A program made the translations under genes and the position numbers. Shown here one piece after another: positions 1 through 7,487 of a DNA stretch of 7,710 bases (position 1 is the first letter of the stretch; the number at the start of each line of letters is the position of its first letter). The stretch spans positions 1 to 7,710 of the forward strand of contig JAFAUA010000583.1 of assembly GCA_019243595.1 (NCBI GenBank). Direction: 5' to 3'. Source of the stretch: Acidimicrobiia bacterium. Lineage in GTDB: Bacteria > Actinomycetota > Acidimicrobiia > Acidimicrobiales > AC-14. Below the pieces are notes generated by a model. That model saw only the letters and a program-made list of their open reading frames with translations. It made no database searches and was not told where the DNA came from.

Positions 1-144
1 TTCGACTGGAAGGGCGGCTACTACGACCGCCAGGACGACTGGTGCGCGACGGCGTTCACGTACTGTTCGGAGGTGCAGGCGGTACCACGTGTGAAAGACG
101 AAGCGGACGTCTCCACTTCGACGACGCCCTTGAAGCGGGCATGA
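1..144 (+). CDS. C-terminal end of a DUF2961/GH172-like protein (5'-truncated by window edge)
   Basis: Reading frame 1 is open from the first base to a TGA at 142-144 and gives 47 residues beginning FDWKGGYYDRQDDW and ending LKRA. The 'DWKGxYYDRxDDW...A..Y' pattern resembles the extreme C-terminus of DUF2961 proteins, where an aromatic/Asp-rich strand is followed by a small-residue and Tyr strand. That family is now glycoside hydrolase family 172, which includes difructose-anhydride and D-arabinofuranose-active enzymes. This family call is recalled from pattern only and rests on a short tail; the last ~17 residues look like an unstructured extension. The stop overlaps the carbonic anhydrase start (ATGA at 141-144), so the two are probably co-transcribed and translationally coupled. 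That the frame is coding is more certain than the family. Confidence 0.5.
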   Translation, partial: FDWKGGYYDRQDDWCATAFTYCSEVQAVPRVKDEADVSTSTTPLKRA

Positions 145-692
145 CGCCCGACGAGGCCCTCCAGCGCCTGCTCGACGGCAACCGACGGTTCGTGAGCGAC
201 GCACCCGAGGGTCCCCACCGCGACCCGGACCGACGAATGCAACAAGCGGAAGGTCAGACGCCGTACGCGGTGGTGCTCGGCTGCGCCGACTCGCGCGTGG
301 CGCCGGAGATCGTGTTCGACCAGGGCATCGGCGACCTCTTCACCGTGCGCGTGGCGGGCAACACCGCCGCTGACGACATCACCATCGCCAACGTCGAGTT
401 CGGTGTACGCGTGCTGGGCTGCGCGTTGGTCGTCGTCCTCGGCCACGAGCAGTGCGGGGCCGTGAAGGCAGCGTTGGAGCCGGACAGCGTGTCAGGGGCG
501 ATGGCCTCCCTTCTGCCGCCGATTCTTCCCGCCGTGGAAGCGGCGCGCGGAGAGGACGACGTGGTGGCGGCAGCCGTGCGCGGAAACGTGCGCAACCAGG
601 TCGCCGCCCTCCGGCAGACGTTTGCTGATGTCAACGTGCTGGGCGCCGTCTACGACCTGCACACCGGGCAGGTCGACGTGCTCACTCGTTGA
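141..692 (+). CDS. beta-class carbonic anhydrase
   Basis: Zinc enzyme interconverting CO2 and bicarbonate in the cytoplasm. From the ATG at 141 the protein has 183 residues, near the short end of the beta class. The zinc ligands are visible: Cys48 with Asp50 and Arg52 in CADSRV, then His102 and Cys105 in GHEQCGAV. The Asp-Arg pair is the usual catalytic dyad. The N-terminus (TPDEALQRLLDGNRRFV) and the C-terminal strand (GAVYDLHTGQVDVL) are typical of the family. An in-frame GTG at 42 would add 33 residues unlike the family and overlap the upstream gene almost completely, so 141 is preferred. The ATG overlaps the upstream stop as ATGA, with no strong Shine-Dalgarno sequence, which suits translational coupling. 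No signal peptide is seen. The 3' end overlaps the convergent kinase gene by 11 bp. Confidence 0.95.
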   Translation: MTPDEALQRLLDGNRRFVSDAPEGPHRDPDRRMQQAEGQTPYAVVLGCADSRVAPEIVFDQGIGDLFTVRVAGNTAADDITIANVEFGVRVLGCALVVVLGHEQCGAVKAALEPDSVSGAMASLLPPILPAVEAARGEDDVVAAAVRGNVRNQVAALRQTFADVNVLGAVYDLHTGQVDVLTR

Positions 693-2181
693 ACAGCGAG
701 ATCTCCTGCTCGTACTTGGCCGCGAAGTACTGGAAAATCGGGTCGACCTCGCCCAACAAGTTGAGGTCGGGCGCCAAAGTGGCGGAGAGGCCGTTCAGGT
801 AGAGCAGGTTCTTGAAGAACAGCACGAGCTCCTTTGGCAGCCGGAAGCCGTGGGCGACGAGGATGCGCATCGCCGTGCCCATGCCCTCGACGATCTGCTC
901 GTGGGTGATGACAGCATCGTGGTGCTCGGCGTCGAGGGCCTCGAGTTCGGCGGCGAGGGCGGCGACGTCGGTGTCGGGCGGCACGGCGCCGAACTTTCGC
1001 ATCGCCTCGAGCTGGGCCTGAGCGTCCCAGGTCCCGACGCCGATCATGAACTGCACGAGCGCAGCCCGCTGGCTCGCGTCGAGGCGGCCGACGATGCCGA
1101 AGTCGAGCAGCACAAAGCCACCGTCCGGCTCGAGAAAGACGTTGCCCGCGTGCAGGTCGCCGTGGAAGATCCCGTAGACGAGCGTGTGCTCGAGCACGCC
1201 CTGGATGCCGAGACGGATGATCGCCGCCGGGTCGACATCGGCATCGAGGTTGCCGGCGGCGTCGGTGTACCGGCGACCAGGTAGGCGCTCCATCACCAGC
1301 ACCCGCGGCGTCACCAGACCAGGCATCGGCCGCGGGATGCGCAGACTCTCGAACATGCCGGCGTCTTCACTCGCCAGGCCGACCTCCACCATGTTCAGGG
1401 CTTCGAGGCGGAAGTCCATCTCCTCGAGGACGAGCTCGGCGAAGAGCTCGACGAACCCCCGGGCGTTGGCGGCGCGCACGGCGGGGCTCCGAGTTTCTCC
1501 GAAAGCGGCGAGAAGGGCCATGGCGCGTACGTCGGCCTCGAATTGTCGACGGAGTCCGGGCCGTCGAACCTTGACGACGACGTCCCGCCCGGTTGCGCGC
1601 AGACGGGCACTGTGGACCTGGGCAATTGACGCCGAGGCGATCGGCTTCTCGCTGAAGGACTCGAAGACCTCGTCGATCGCACGGCCCAGTTCACGTTCGA
1701 CGATCCGGCGAACCGTCGATGTACGGACCGGTGGCACCTCGTCACGGCACCATGCGAAGGCGTCGACGACCTCGTCCGGCAACAGGCCCTGAGCGGTGGC
1801 GATGAACTGGCCGAGCTTGACGTAGACGGGCCCCGAGTCGCGCACCAGCTGCTGGGCCCGTTCGACTGCAGCCTTGACCCGAGCGTCGTCGGGCTCGCCG
1901 TACACAACGGAGCGGTACACGGCGCGTCCGAGATCGGCGGTGGCCCACGCGGCGGCGGCGCCGATCACACGGCCGGCGACCTCGGCGAGGCGCCCGATGC
2001 CCGCCGGGTGCAGCGCCGGCCGGGCCAGCGCCCGCGCTTGGCGAAGGAGACGAGCCCGTTGGGCGGGCAGCATCCGCAGCCACTCGTCGACCTGCTTTCC
2101 GAGCCCAGGCACATCGGCGACCCACGCCGAGTGCGCCAGCATCTCGGCCGCCGATCGGATCGGCGGAACGATGTCGCTCAT
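682..2181 (-). CDS. AarF/UbiB/ADCK family (ABC1) atypical protein kinase
   Basis: Member of the ABC1 kinase-like family, linked in bacteria and mitochondria to isoprenoid-quinone biosynthesis; its true substrate is generally unknown. Numbered from an in-frame TTG at 2190 (502 aa), the family motifs appear in order: KLGQ at 125-128 (KxGQ motif), the Ala-rich nucleotide loop IASASIAQVH at 184-193, Lys207 in VVVKVRRPG, ExD at 257-259 (EMD), the catalytic-loop signature HGDLHAGN at 343-350 and DFG at 363-365. All expected residues are present, so it looks intact. I prefer the ATG at 2181 (499 aa): an AGGGA-like ribosome site lies about 12 bases upstream of it, but only 3 from the TTG. No clear transmembrane helix is seen, though residues 450-480 are hydrophobic, as is common near the family C-terminus. 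It follows the dehydrogenase on the same strand after a repeat-rich 148-bp gap, so it may have its own control. Confidence 0.93.
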   Translation of the reverse strand: MSDIVPPIRSAAEMLAHSAWVADVPGLGKQVDEWLRMLPAQRARLLRQARALARPALHPAGIGRLAEVAGRVIGAAAAWATADLGRAVYRSVVYGEPDDARVKAAVERAQQLVRDSGPVYVKLGQFIATAQGLLPDEVVDAFAWCRDEVPPVRTSTVRRIVERELGRAIDEVFESFSEKPIASASIAQVHSARLRATGRDVVVKVRRPGLRRQFEADVRAMALLAAFGETRSPAVRAANARGFVELFAELVLEEMDFRLEALNMVEVGLASEDAGMFESLRIPRPMPGLVTPRVLVMERLPGRRYTDAAGNLDADVDPAAIIRLGIQGVLEHTLVYGIFHGDLHAGNVFLEPDGGFVLLDFGIVGRLDASQRAALVQFMIGVGTWDAQAQLEAMRKFGAVPPDTDVAALAAELEALDAEHHDAVITHEQIVEGMGTAMRILVAHGFRLPKELVLFFKNLLYLNGLSATLAPDLNLLGEVDPIFQYFAAKYEQEISLFNE

Positions 2182-2185
2182 CGCC

Positions 2186-2202
2186 GTCAAGCTTCCCTTG
2201 AC
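2186..2202. promoter_or_regulatory. 17-bp palindrome at the kinase gene start (operator or 5'-leader hairpin)
   Basis: GTCAAGCTTCCCTTGAC has perfect 6-bp arms (GTCAAG/CTTGAC) around 5 bases. It ends 4 bases before the kinase ATG at 2181 and covers the alternative TTG start. In the minus-strand transcript it would form a hairpin with GGAAG, part of the putative ribosome-binding site, in the loop. It could therefore be a repressor operator, a translational control hairpin, or both. A related 17-mer lies 28 bp away. Confidence 0.45.
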
Positions 2203-2213
2203 ACGCGGGCGAT

Positions 2214-2230
2214 GTCAAGCTCCGTTTGAC
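2214..2230. promoter_or_regulatory. second 17-bp palindrome of the same type
   Basis: GTCAAGCTCCGTTTGAC has 5-bp arms (GTCAA/TTGAC) and shares GTCAAGCT plus the closing TTGAC with the element at 2186-2202, start-to-start distance 28 bp. Two like-sized, like-sequenced palindromes just upstream of a gene suggest paired binding sites of one dimeric regulator. On the minus strand TTGACA at 2218-2213 could be a -35 box, but no convincing -10 box follows at normal spacing. Confidence 0.4.
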
Positions 2231-2235
2231 AAACG
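2223..2235. promoter_or_regulatory. 13-bp palindrome and CAAACG box cluster
   Basis: CGTTTGACAAACG is perfectly palindromic around a central A, and it overlaps both the second GTCAAG palindrome and the left arm of the 16-bp inverted repeat. Its half-site CAAACG recurs in direct orientation at 2262-2267 and 2272-2277. The starts at 2230, 2262 and 2272 are 32 and 10 bp apart, close to three turns and one turn of the helix. This phasing suggests protein binding on one DNA face, but the boxes are short and could partly be chance. Confidence 0.35.
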
Positions 2236-2305
2236 CCTCCGATGTTCGATTGACAGGCCGCCAAACGTGGGCAAACGGCTCACGGACACAACATCGGAGG
2301 CGTTT
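2231..2305. repeat. perfect 16-bp inverted repeat with a 43-bp spacer
   Basis: AAACGCCTCCGATGTT at 2231-2246 is exactly complementary to AACATCGGAGGCGTTT at 2290-2305. The repeat sits between the dehydrogenase stop (2330) and the kinase start. No T-run follows either arm on either strand, and the spacer is long for an intrinsic terminator, so a standard terminator is unlikely. No target-site duplication or coding content supports a mobile element. A pair of operators, a long-loop hairpin limiting read-through, or a local recombination relic remain possible. A perfect 16-mer at this spacing is very unlikely by chance. Confidence 0.8.
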
Positions 2306-2329
2306 CTGGCGCTCGGAGACGAAGTTGCG

Positions 2330-3463
2330 TCAGCGAGGGAGGCCGAGGATGCGGTCGCCGATGATCGTGCGCTGGACCTCGGACGTACCGCCGGCGATGC
2401 TCGCCGCCTTCGACCACAGCCATTGGCGCTGCCACTTGCCCCACAACGGCGACTCGGGGTCGACGACGTCGAGCGCCGCTTCGGACAGGTGCTGGGTCAG
2501 GTCGGTCCACGCCAGCTTCACCCAGCTCGATTCGGGACCCGGCTCCTCTCCCCTGGCGAGCCGCGACAGCGTCCGCCAGTTGTGGAGGCGGAGCACCGCG
2601 AGCTCGACGTAGGCCTGAGCGAGCTCGTCGACGACGGGCGGGTCGTCGAGCTTGCCGCGGCGCGCCGCCTCGGCCCACAGCTCGGCCAGGTACACCTCGT
2701 GCACGACCTGCTCCTTGAACGGGAAGTTGGTACCTCGCTCGTGAGCCAGGGTGGTGTTGGCCACCGACCAGCCCTGGTTCAGATCACCGACCAGGTGATC
2801 GGCGGGGACGTACACCTCGTCGAGGAAGACCTCGTTGAACTCGGCCTCGCCGGTGATCTGGCGAAGCGGTCGAACGTCGATGCCGTCCGCCTGCATGTCG
2901 ACGACCAGATAGGAGATGCCTTTGTGCTTCGGGGCGTCGGGGTCGGTGCGAGCCAGGCAGATCCCCCACCGGGCGTACTGGGCGTACGACGTCCACACCT
3001 TCTGGCCGCTGAGCAGCCAGCCGTCGCGCGCGGGCTCAGCGCGGGTCGTCAGCGACGCCAAGTCGGAGCCGGCGCCCGGCTCGCTGAAAAGCTGGCACCA
3101 GATCTCCTCGGCCGTGAGGATCTTGGCCAGCCACCGCTCCTTCTGCTCCGGCGTGCCGTGAGCGAGGAGGGTCGGACCCGCCAGGTTGAGACCGACCCGG
3201 TTGATCAGCTGTGGCGCACGCGCCCGGGCGTACTCGGCGTTGAAGAGCGCGACCTGCACCGGCGACGCACCGCGGCCGCCGTACTCGGCGGGCCAGTGGA
3301 TGCCGACCCATCCCTCCGCGGCGAGCCGCCCCTGCCACTCGCGGCCCCACTCGACTTCGTCGTCGAAGGTGGCGAAGGTCGGGACATCACCGAGATTGGC
3401 GGCCAGCCAGGCCCGCACCTCCGCGGCGAACTCCTGCTCCTCGGCGCTGAACGACAGGTCCAC
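2330..3463 (-). CDS. acyl-CoA dehydrogenase (FadE type, isovaleryl-CoA-dehydrogenase-like catalytic Glu)
   Basis: Flavoenzyme introducing the alpha,beta double bond into an acyl-CoA and passing electrons to electron-transfer flavoprotein. The GTG start at 3463 gives 377 residues opening DLSFSAEEQEFAAEVRAWL, the usual first helix; the frame continues upstream, but only into sequence that overlaps the ligase gene and looks non-native. Visible blocks are GWVGIHWPAEYGG (51-63), the substrate/FAD signature CQLFSEPGAGSDLASL (123-138), KVWTSYAQ (155-162) and the C-terminal GTSEVQRTIIGDRILGLPR. The Glu used by medium-chain enzymes (in a YEGT context) is absent here (AGGT, 357-360). Instead Glu242 in LAHERG lies where isovaleryl-CoA dehydrogenase carries its catalytic Glu254. 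The gene starts 5 bases after the ligase stop, so it is co-transcribed and probably acts on that ligase's product. The substrate is unknown; a partner subunit, as in mycobacterial steroid FadE heterotetramers, is possible. Confidence 0.92.
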   Translation of the reverse strand: MDLSFSAEEQEFAAEVRAWLAANLGDVPTFATFDDEVEWGREWQGRLAAEGWVGIHWPAEYGGRGASPVQVALFNAEYARARAPQLINRVGLNLAGPTLLAHGTPEQKERWLAKILTAEEIWCQLFSEPGAGSDLASLTTRAEPARDGWLLSGQKVWTSYAQYARWGICLARTDPDAPKHKGISYLVVDMQADGIDVRPLRQITGEAEFNEVFLDEVYVPADHLVGDLNQGWSVANTTLAHERGTNFPFKEQVVHEVYLAELWAEAARRGKLDDPPVVDELAQAYVELAVLRLHNWRTLSRLARGEEPGPESSWVKLAWTDLTQHLSEAALDVVDPESPLWGKWQRQWLWSKAASIAGGTSEVQRTIIGDRILGLPR

Positions 3464-3468
3464 GTCGC

Positions 3469-5202
3469 CTACAAGTCCCAGAAGCGGTCGCGGCCGGATT
3501 TGGCGAACCGGAGCCGGAGCGCGTCCTCGTCGTCGGACGTGAACGGTCGGTAGACGTCCTCGCCGCGGTCCCGGACCCACACGGGGTCGCCGCCGGTGCG
3601 ATCGCTGCGGAACTTCTGGTGGACGAGCGTGCGTTTCAGCACCTTGTTAGTGGCCGTCGCCGGCAGCTCGTCGGAGACGCGGACGTAGCGCGGGCGCCAC
3701 TTGGGACCGATGTCGGCCTGGGCGTCGAGCCACTGCGCGAAGGCGGCCGGATCGAACGACGCGCCGTCACGCAGAATCAGCGCGGCCATCACCTGGTCGC
3801 CGGCCTGCTCGTCGGGCACGCCGTAGACGGCGGCGATGACGACGTCGGGGTGACGGGCGACCGCCGCCTCGATGGGCCCAGCCGGGAAGTTCTCCCCGTC
3901 GACGCGCAGCCACTCGGCGTTGCGGCCCGCGAAGAACAGGTACCCGGCGTCGTCGACGTAGCCGAGGTCACCACTCCAGTACCACCCGAAGCGCGTCGTG
4001 CGCTCGTTGGCCTCTGCGTTGTTGTAGTACCCCTCGAAGGGCCCGACGCCGCCGGTGTTGACGATCTCGCCGACGCACTCGTCGGCGTTGACCAGACGCC
4101 CGTCGCCGTCGAACTTGGCCCGCGGCTTCTCGTGCCCGTCCTCGTCGACGACCTTCACCGTCTCGCCGACCAACCCCATGGCGCCCACCGGCATGTTGTC
4201 GGTGCGCTGCACGGCGACGCCGCCCTCGGTCGCCCCGAAGGCGTCGATGACCTCGACGCCGAAGCGCCGGGAGAACGCCGACACCACCTGCGGCGAGCCC
4301 TCGTTGCCGAAGGCGACCTTCAGCGTGTTGTCGGCGTCGTCGGGCTGCTCCGGCGTGGCCAGGATGTAGGACAGCGGCTTGCCCGTGTAGTTGAACCAGG
4401 TGGCGCCGTAGCGGCGCACGTCGGGCAGCCATCCCGACGCCGTGAACCTGCGAGCCAACCCGACCGACGCACCGGCCACGATCGACGGCGCCCAGCCGAC
4501 CATGACGGCATTCGAGTGGAACAGGGGCATGGCGACGTAGCCGACGTCGTCGGTGGTCAAGCCGAGCATCATCGAGAACCGCGAGCCGGTCACCATGATC
4601 CGTCGCTGCGTGCAGATCACCGCCTTCGGCGCGTCCGATGTGCCGGACGTGAAGATCAGCATCCACGGCGTGTCGATGTCGGGCTCGAGGCCGGGGTCGT
4701 CCTCGCCCACGGACAGGAGAGCGTGGTCAAGGGAAGACCCGACGACCAGGACGTCGCACGGGAGCCGGCCGCGGATCGGCGCGAGCAGTTCCTCGTGGCG
4801 GGGCTCGGTGACGATCAGGGCGATATCGGTGTGCTCGATGTCGCGCAGCAGGTTGTCGCCGCGACGCGTGTGGTTGAGACCGACGACCGTGCCGCCCGAC
4901 AGGGCGGCGCCGCCGAAGGCGAACAGATACTCGGGCGTGTTGTCGAGCAGCACGCCGACGTGGAAGGGACCGTCAGGCTTGCGGGCGAGGAAGAGGTTGG
5001 CCCAGCGCCGCGAGTTCGCTACATATTCGCCGTGGGTCCAGACCTTGTCCTCGAATCGCACTGCCGGTTGGTCGGCGATGGTGTGATCCAGGGCGTTTCG
5101 ACGCAGCAGGGCGGCGGCGTTCGCCGCAGGGAGAGGCGCCTGCCCGGGCGCCGGGGCGCTGCGCTCTTTCTCAGTGCTGGTCACGCTCTTCGTGCCTAGC
5201 AC
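3469..5202 (-). CDS. acyl-CoA ligase (AMP-forming, FadD17-like)
   Basis: ANL-superfamily enzyme that activates a carboxylic acid with ATP and CoA via an acyl-adenylate. The protein has 577 residues from a GTG at 5202; a GTG six codons later (5184) is an alternative, and neither has a strong ribosome site. Motifs in order: the phosphate loop FTSGTSDAPKA (184-194), MPLFHSNAV (225-233), FGATEGG (322-328), WSGD with Asp412, the hinge region GRNAEW (426-431) followed by DGENFPAGPIE (435-445), and Lys520 in TATNKVLKR as the adenylation lysine. The phosphate loop reads SDAPKA where most family members have TGxPKG, and the hinge has AEW in place of KD. Overall the order and wording resemble mycobacterial FadD17, whose gene neighbours fadE26 and fadE27 in the steroid side-chain region; this comparison is from memory. 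The downstream dehydrogenase five bases away supports a matched activation/dehydrogenation pair. The acid substrate cannot be told from sequence. Confidence 0.93.
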   Translation of the reverse strand: MLGTKSVTSTEKERSAPAPGQAPLPAANAAALLRRNALDHTIADQPAVRFEDKVWTHGEYVANSRRWANLFLARKPDGPFHVGVLLDNTPEYLFAFGGAALSGGTVVGLNHTRRGDNLLRDIEHTDIALIVTEPRHEELLAPIRGRLPCDVLVVGSSLDHALLSVGEDDPGLEPDIDTPWMLIFTSGTSDAPKAVICTQRRIMVTGSRFSMMLGLTTDDVGYVAMPLFHSNAVMVGWAPSIVAGASVGLARRFTASGWLPDVRRYGATWFNYTGKPLSYILATPEQPDDADNTLKVAFGNEGSPQVVSAFSRRFGVEVIDAFGATEGGVAVQRTDNMPVGAMGLVGETVKVVDEDGHEKPRAKFDGDGRLVNADECVGEIVNTGGVGPFEGYYNNAEANERTTRFGWYWSGDLGYVDDAGYLFFAGRNAEWLRVDGENFPAGPIEAAVARHPDVVIAAVYGVPDEQAGDQVMAALILRDGASFDPAAFAQWLDAQADIGPKWRPRYVRVSDELPATATNKVLKRTLVHQKFRSDRTGGDPVWVRDRGEDVYRPFTSDDEDALRLRFAKSGRDRFWDL

Positions 5203-5213
5203 GAGCGGACGGT

Positions 5214-5230
5214 GTCGAGCGAAGCTCGAC
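5214..5230. repeat. 17-bp hairpin-forming palindrome between the CAP and ligase genes
   Basis: GTCGAGCGAAGCTCGAC has perfect 7-bp arms and a 3-base loop; the core GCGAAGC is known as an unusually stable DNA mini-hairpin. It begins 8 bases after the CAP stop codon (read on the minus strand) and ends 11 bases before the ligase GTG. No T-run follows, so it is not a classical intrinsic terminator. It may act as a weak terminator, a processing or stability hairpin, or a protein site. Confidence 0.6.
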
Positions 5231-5238
5231 GACGTGGC

Positions 5239-6228
5239 TCAGGAACTAGCGCCGCCATCAGGCGGGCGATTGCGCGTCGAAGACGCCCGAAGGAGCGGGA
5301 CACCACCTAGGAGGCCGACGAGCAGCAGACCGCCGAGCAAAGCGATCCACACGCCGGCGCCGCCGTCGAGGACGTCGGCGATCGCACCCGTGGGCATCGC
5401 GTTGGCGACAGCGGGCGCCGGGGTGAACGGCACGGCGTTCACGACACCTGACGGTGCGGGGGCCGTAACGGGCGGAGCAGCAGGCGCCGGCGCGGGAGCA
5501 GCGACGGCCTGCTCGACATGGTAGGGCGTCGCCGCCGCGACCCTCGGCGCCGACGTGTGGTGCGTCGCCGGAGGAGCGACGACCGTCGGGTGCGGCACGG
5601 GCGTGGGTCGAGCCGTACCGGCACTCTTCGAGTGCAGGAAGTCCTCGGTGACGAACACTGTGTTGCCGGCGACGATCACGCCGATGCCGACCTGATTGAA
5701 GCCGGGATCGAGGATGTTCTCGCGGTGGCCGGGGCTGTTCATGAACGCCTGGTGGATCGAGGCGACGTCGCCGCCCATCCCGACGTTCTGACCGATCGAG
5801 CTGGCGTTGAGCGCCTTGAGGTTCCCTTCGCTGACAAAGCTGTCGTGCCAGATGTTCCCGGCCTGTGCCATCTCGACGCTGTGGGCGACAGCCATGGTCG
5901 CGACGTCCGCCCGCCACTCGAGCGCCGGAACACCTGCGGATGCCCGCTCGCCATTGGTGAGGTCGAAGAACTGGGTGGCGGCGGCGTCGGGGTCAACGCT
6001 GGCTGCCGGCGCCGGTGGCGCAACAGCAGGCGGCGCTGGCGCCGCGGGCGGAGCCGTCGTCGGCGGGGTGGTGACCGGCGGCGCCGTCGTCGGTGGCGCC
6101 CCGGTCGAGATGCAGCGCCCGAAGATGTACACGGCGCACGCTGCACTAGCGGGCGCGGCCGCCACGATCGGTGCCACCACGGCAGAAATGCAGAACAGTC
6201 CCAGAATCCCCCAACGACGCATGCCCAT
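5239..6228 (-). CDS. secreted CAP-domain (YkwD/SCP-like) protein with C-terminal membrane anchor
   Basis: 329-residue predicted extracytoplasmic protein; biochemical role unknown. Residues 1-30 (MGMRRWGILGLF... ending APASAA) form a signal peptide, which fixes the start at 6228 or the ATG at 6222; the longer open frame would add 69 unlikely residues and overlap the divergent gene. After cleavage come Cys31 and Cys39, a possible disulfide, then a Pro/Ala/Thr linker (44-78). The CAP domain spans about 84-199, with NGERASAGVPAL, AVAHSVEM (His116), IWHDSF (His128), GQNVGMGG, FMNSPGHRENIL (His168) and VGIGVIVAGN. The usual GEN(V/I) motif reads GQN, so the conserved Glu is Gln147. A second Ala/Pro-rich linker (~203-285) leads to one transmembrane helix (~292-313) and a short Arg-containing tail; no LPxTG sortase motif is seen. 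Its stop lies 36 bp before the ligase start on the same strand, so it may head that operon. Confidence 0.9.
   Translation of the reverse strand: MGMRRWGILGLFCISAVVAPIVAAAPASAACAVYIFGRCISTGAPPTTAPPVTTPPTTAPPAAPAPPAVAPPAPAASVDPDAAATQFFDLTNGERASAGVPALEWRADVATMAVAHSVEMAQAGNIWHDSFVSEGNLKALNASSIGQNVGMGGDVASIHQAFMNSPGHRENILDPGFNQVGIGVIVAGNTVFVTEDFLHSKSAGTARPTPVPHPTVVAPPATHHTSAPRVAAATPYHVEQAVAAPAPAPAAPPVTAPAPSGVVNAVPFTPAPAVANAMPTGAIADVLDGGAGVWIALLGGLLLVGLLGGVPLLRASSTRNRPPDGGASS
6050..6096. repeat. 30-bp-period repeat in the CAP linker
   Basis: Two 17-bp near-identical copies (GGAGCCGTCGTCGGCGG at 6050-6066 and GGCGCCGTCGTCGGTGG at 6080-6096, two mismatches) start 30 bp apart. On the minus strand they encode a decapeptide repeat, PPTTAPPVTT followed by PPTTAPPAAP (residues 45-64). 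This is a low-complexity extracellular linker that probably varies in copy number by slippage. Confidence 0.7.
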
Positions 6229-6260
6229 CTGTCGGTCGGGTTCGCGCGCCGCTTGAGCCC

Positions 6261-6266
6261 TACGAT
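6261..6266 (+). promoter_or_regulatory. possible -10 box for the rightward dehydrogenase, leaderless start
   Basis: TACGAT fits the TAnnnT pattern of actinobacterial -10 boxes and ends 8 bases before the ATG at 6275, so transcription could begin at or next to the start codon. There is no Shine-Dalgarno sequence upstream of that ATG, which fits a leaderless message. No clear -35 box is seen. The divergent CAP start is only 46 bp away, so both promoters must share this gap. Confidence 0.4.
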
Positions 6267-6274
6267 CCGACTCC

Positions 6275-7474
<1,200 letters not shown>

Positions 7475-7487
7475 CTTCCGCCCCCCG

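Noticed and set aside
2186..2230. KstR or KstR2 operator
   Set aside because: The recalled motifs (AAC-GTT centred for KstR, CAAG-2-CTTG for KstR2) do not fit; here the arms are 5 to 7 bases apart.
2231..2305. Miniature transposable element or insertion-sequence remnant
   Set aside because: The inverted repeat encloses only 43 bp, has no flanking direct duplication and no transposase trace in the window.
1874..3553. 559-codon plus-strand open frame spanning the kinase, the gap and the dehydrogenase
   Set aside because: It runs antisense to two well-supported genes and shows no domain; it stays open only because stop codons are rare in this base composition.
3619..5199. 526-codon plus-strand open frame antisense to the ligase
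   Set aside because: It mirrors the ligase gene, has no recognisable motif and is rich in Arg/Val/Asp/Gly as expected of an antisense frame in GC-rich DNA; the minus-strand frame carries all the ligase motifs.
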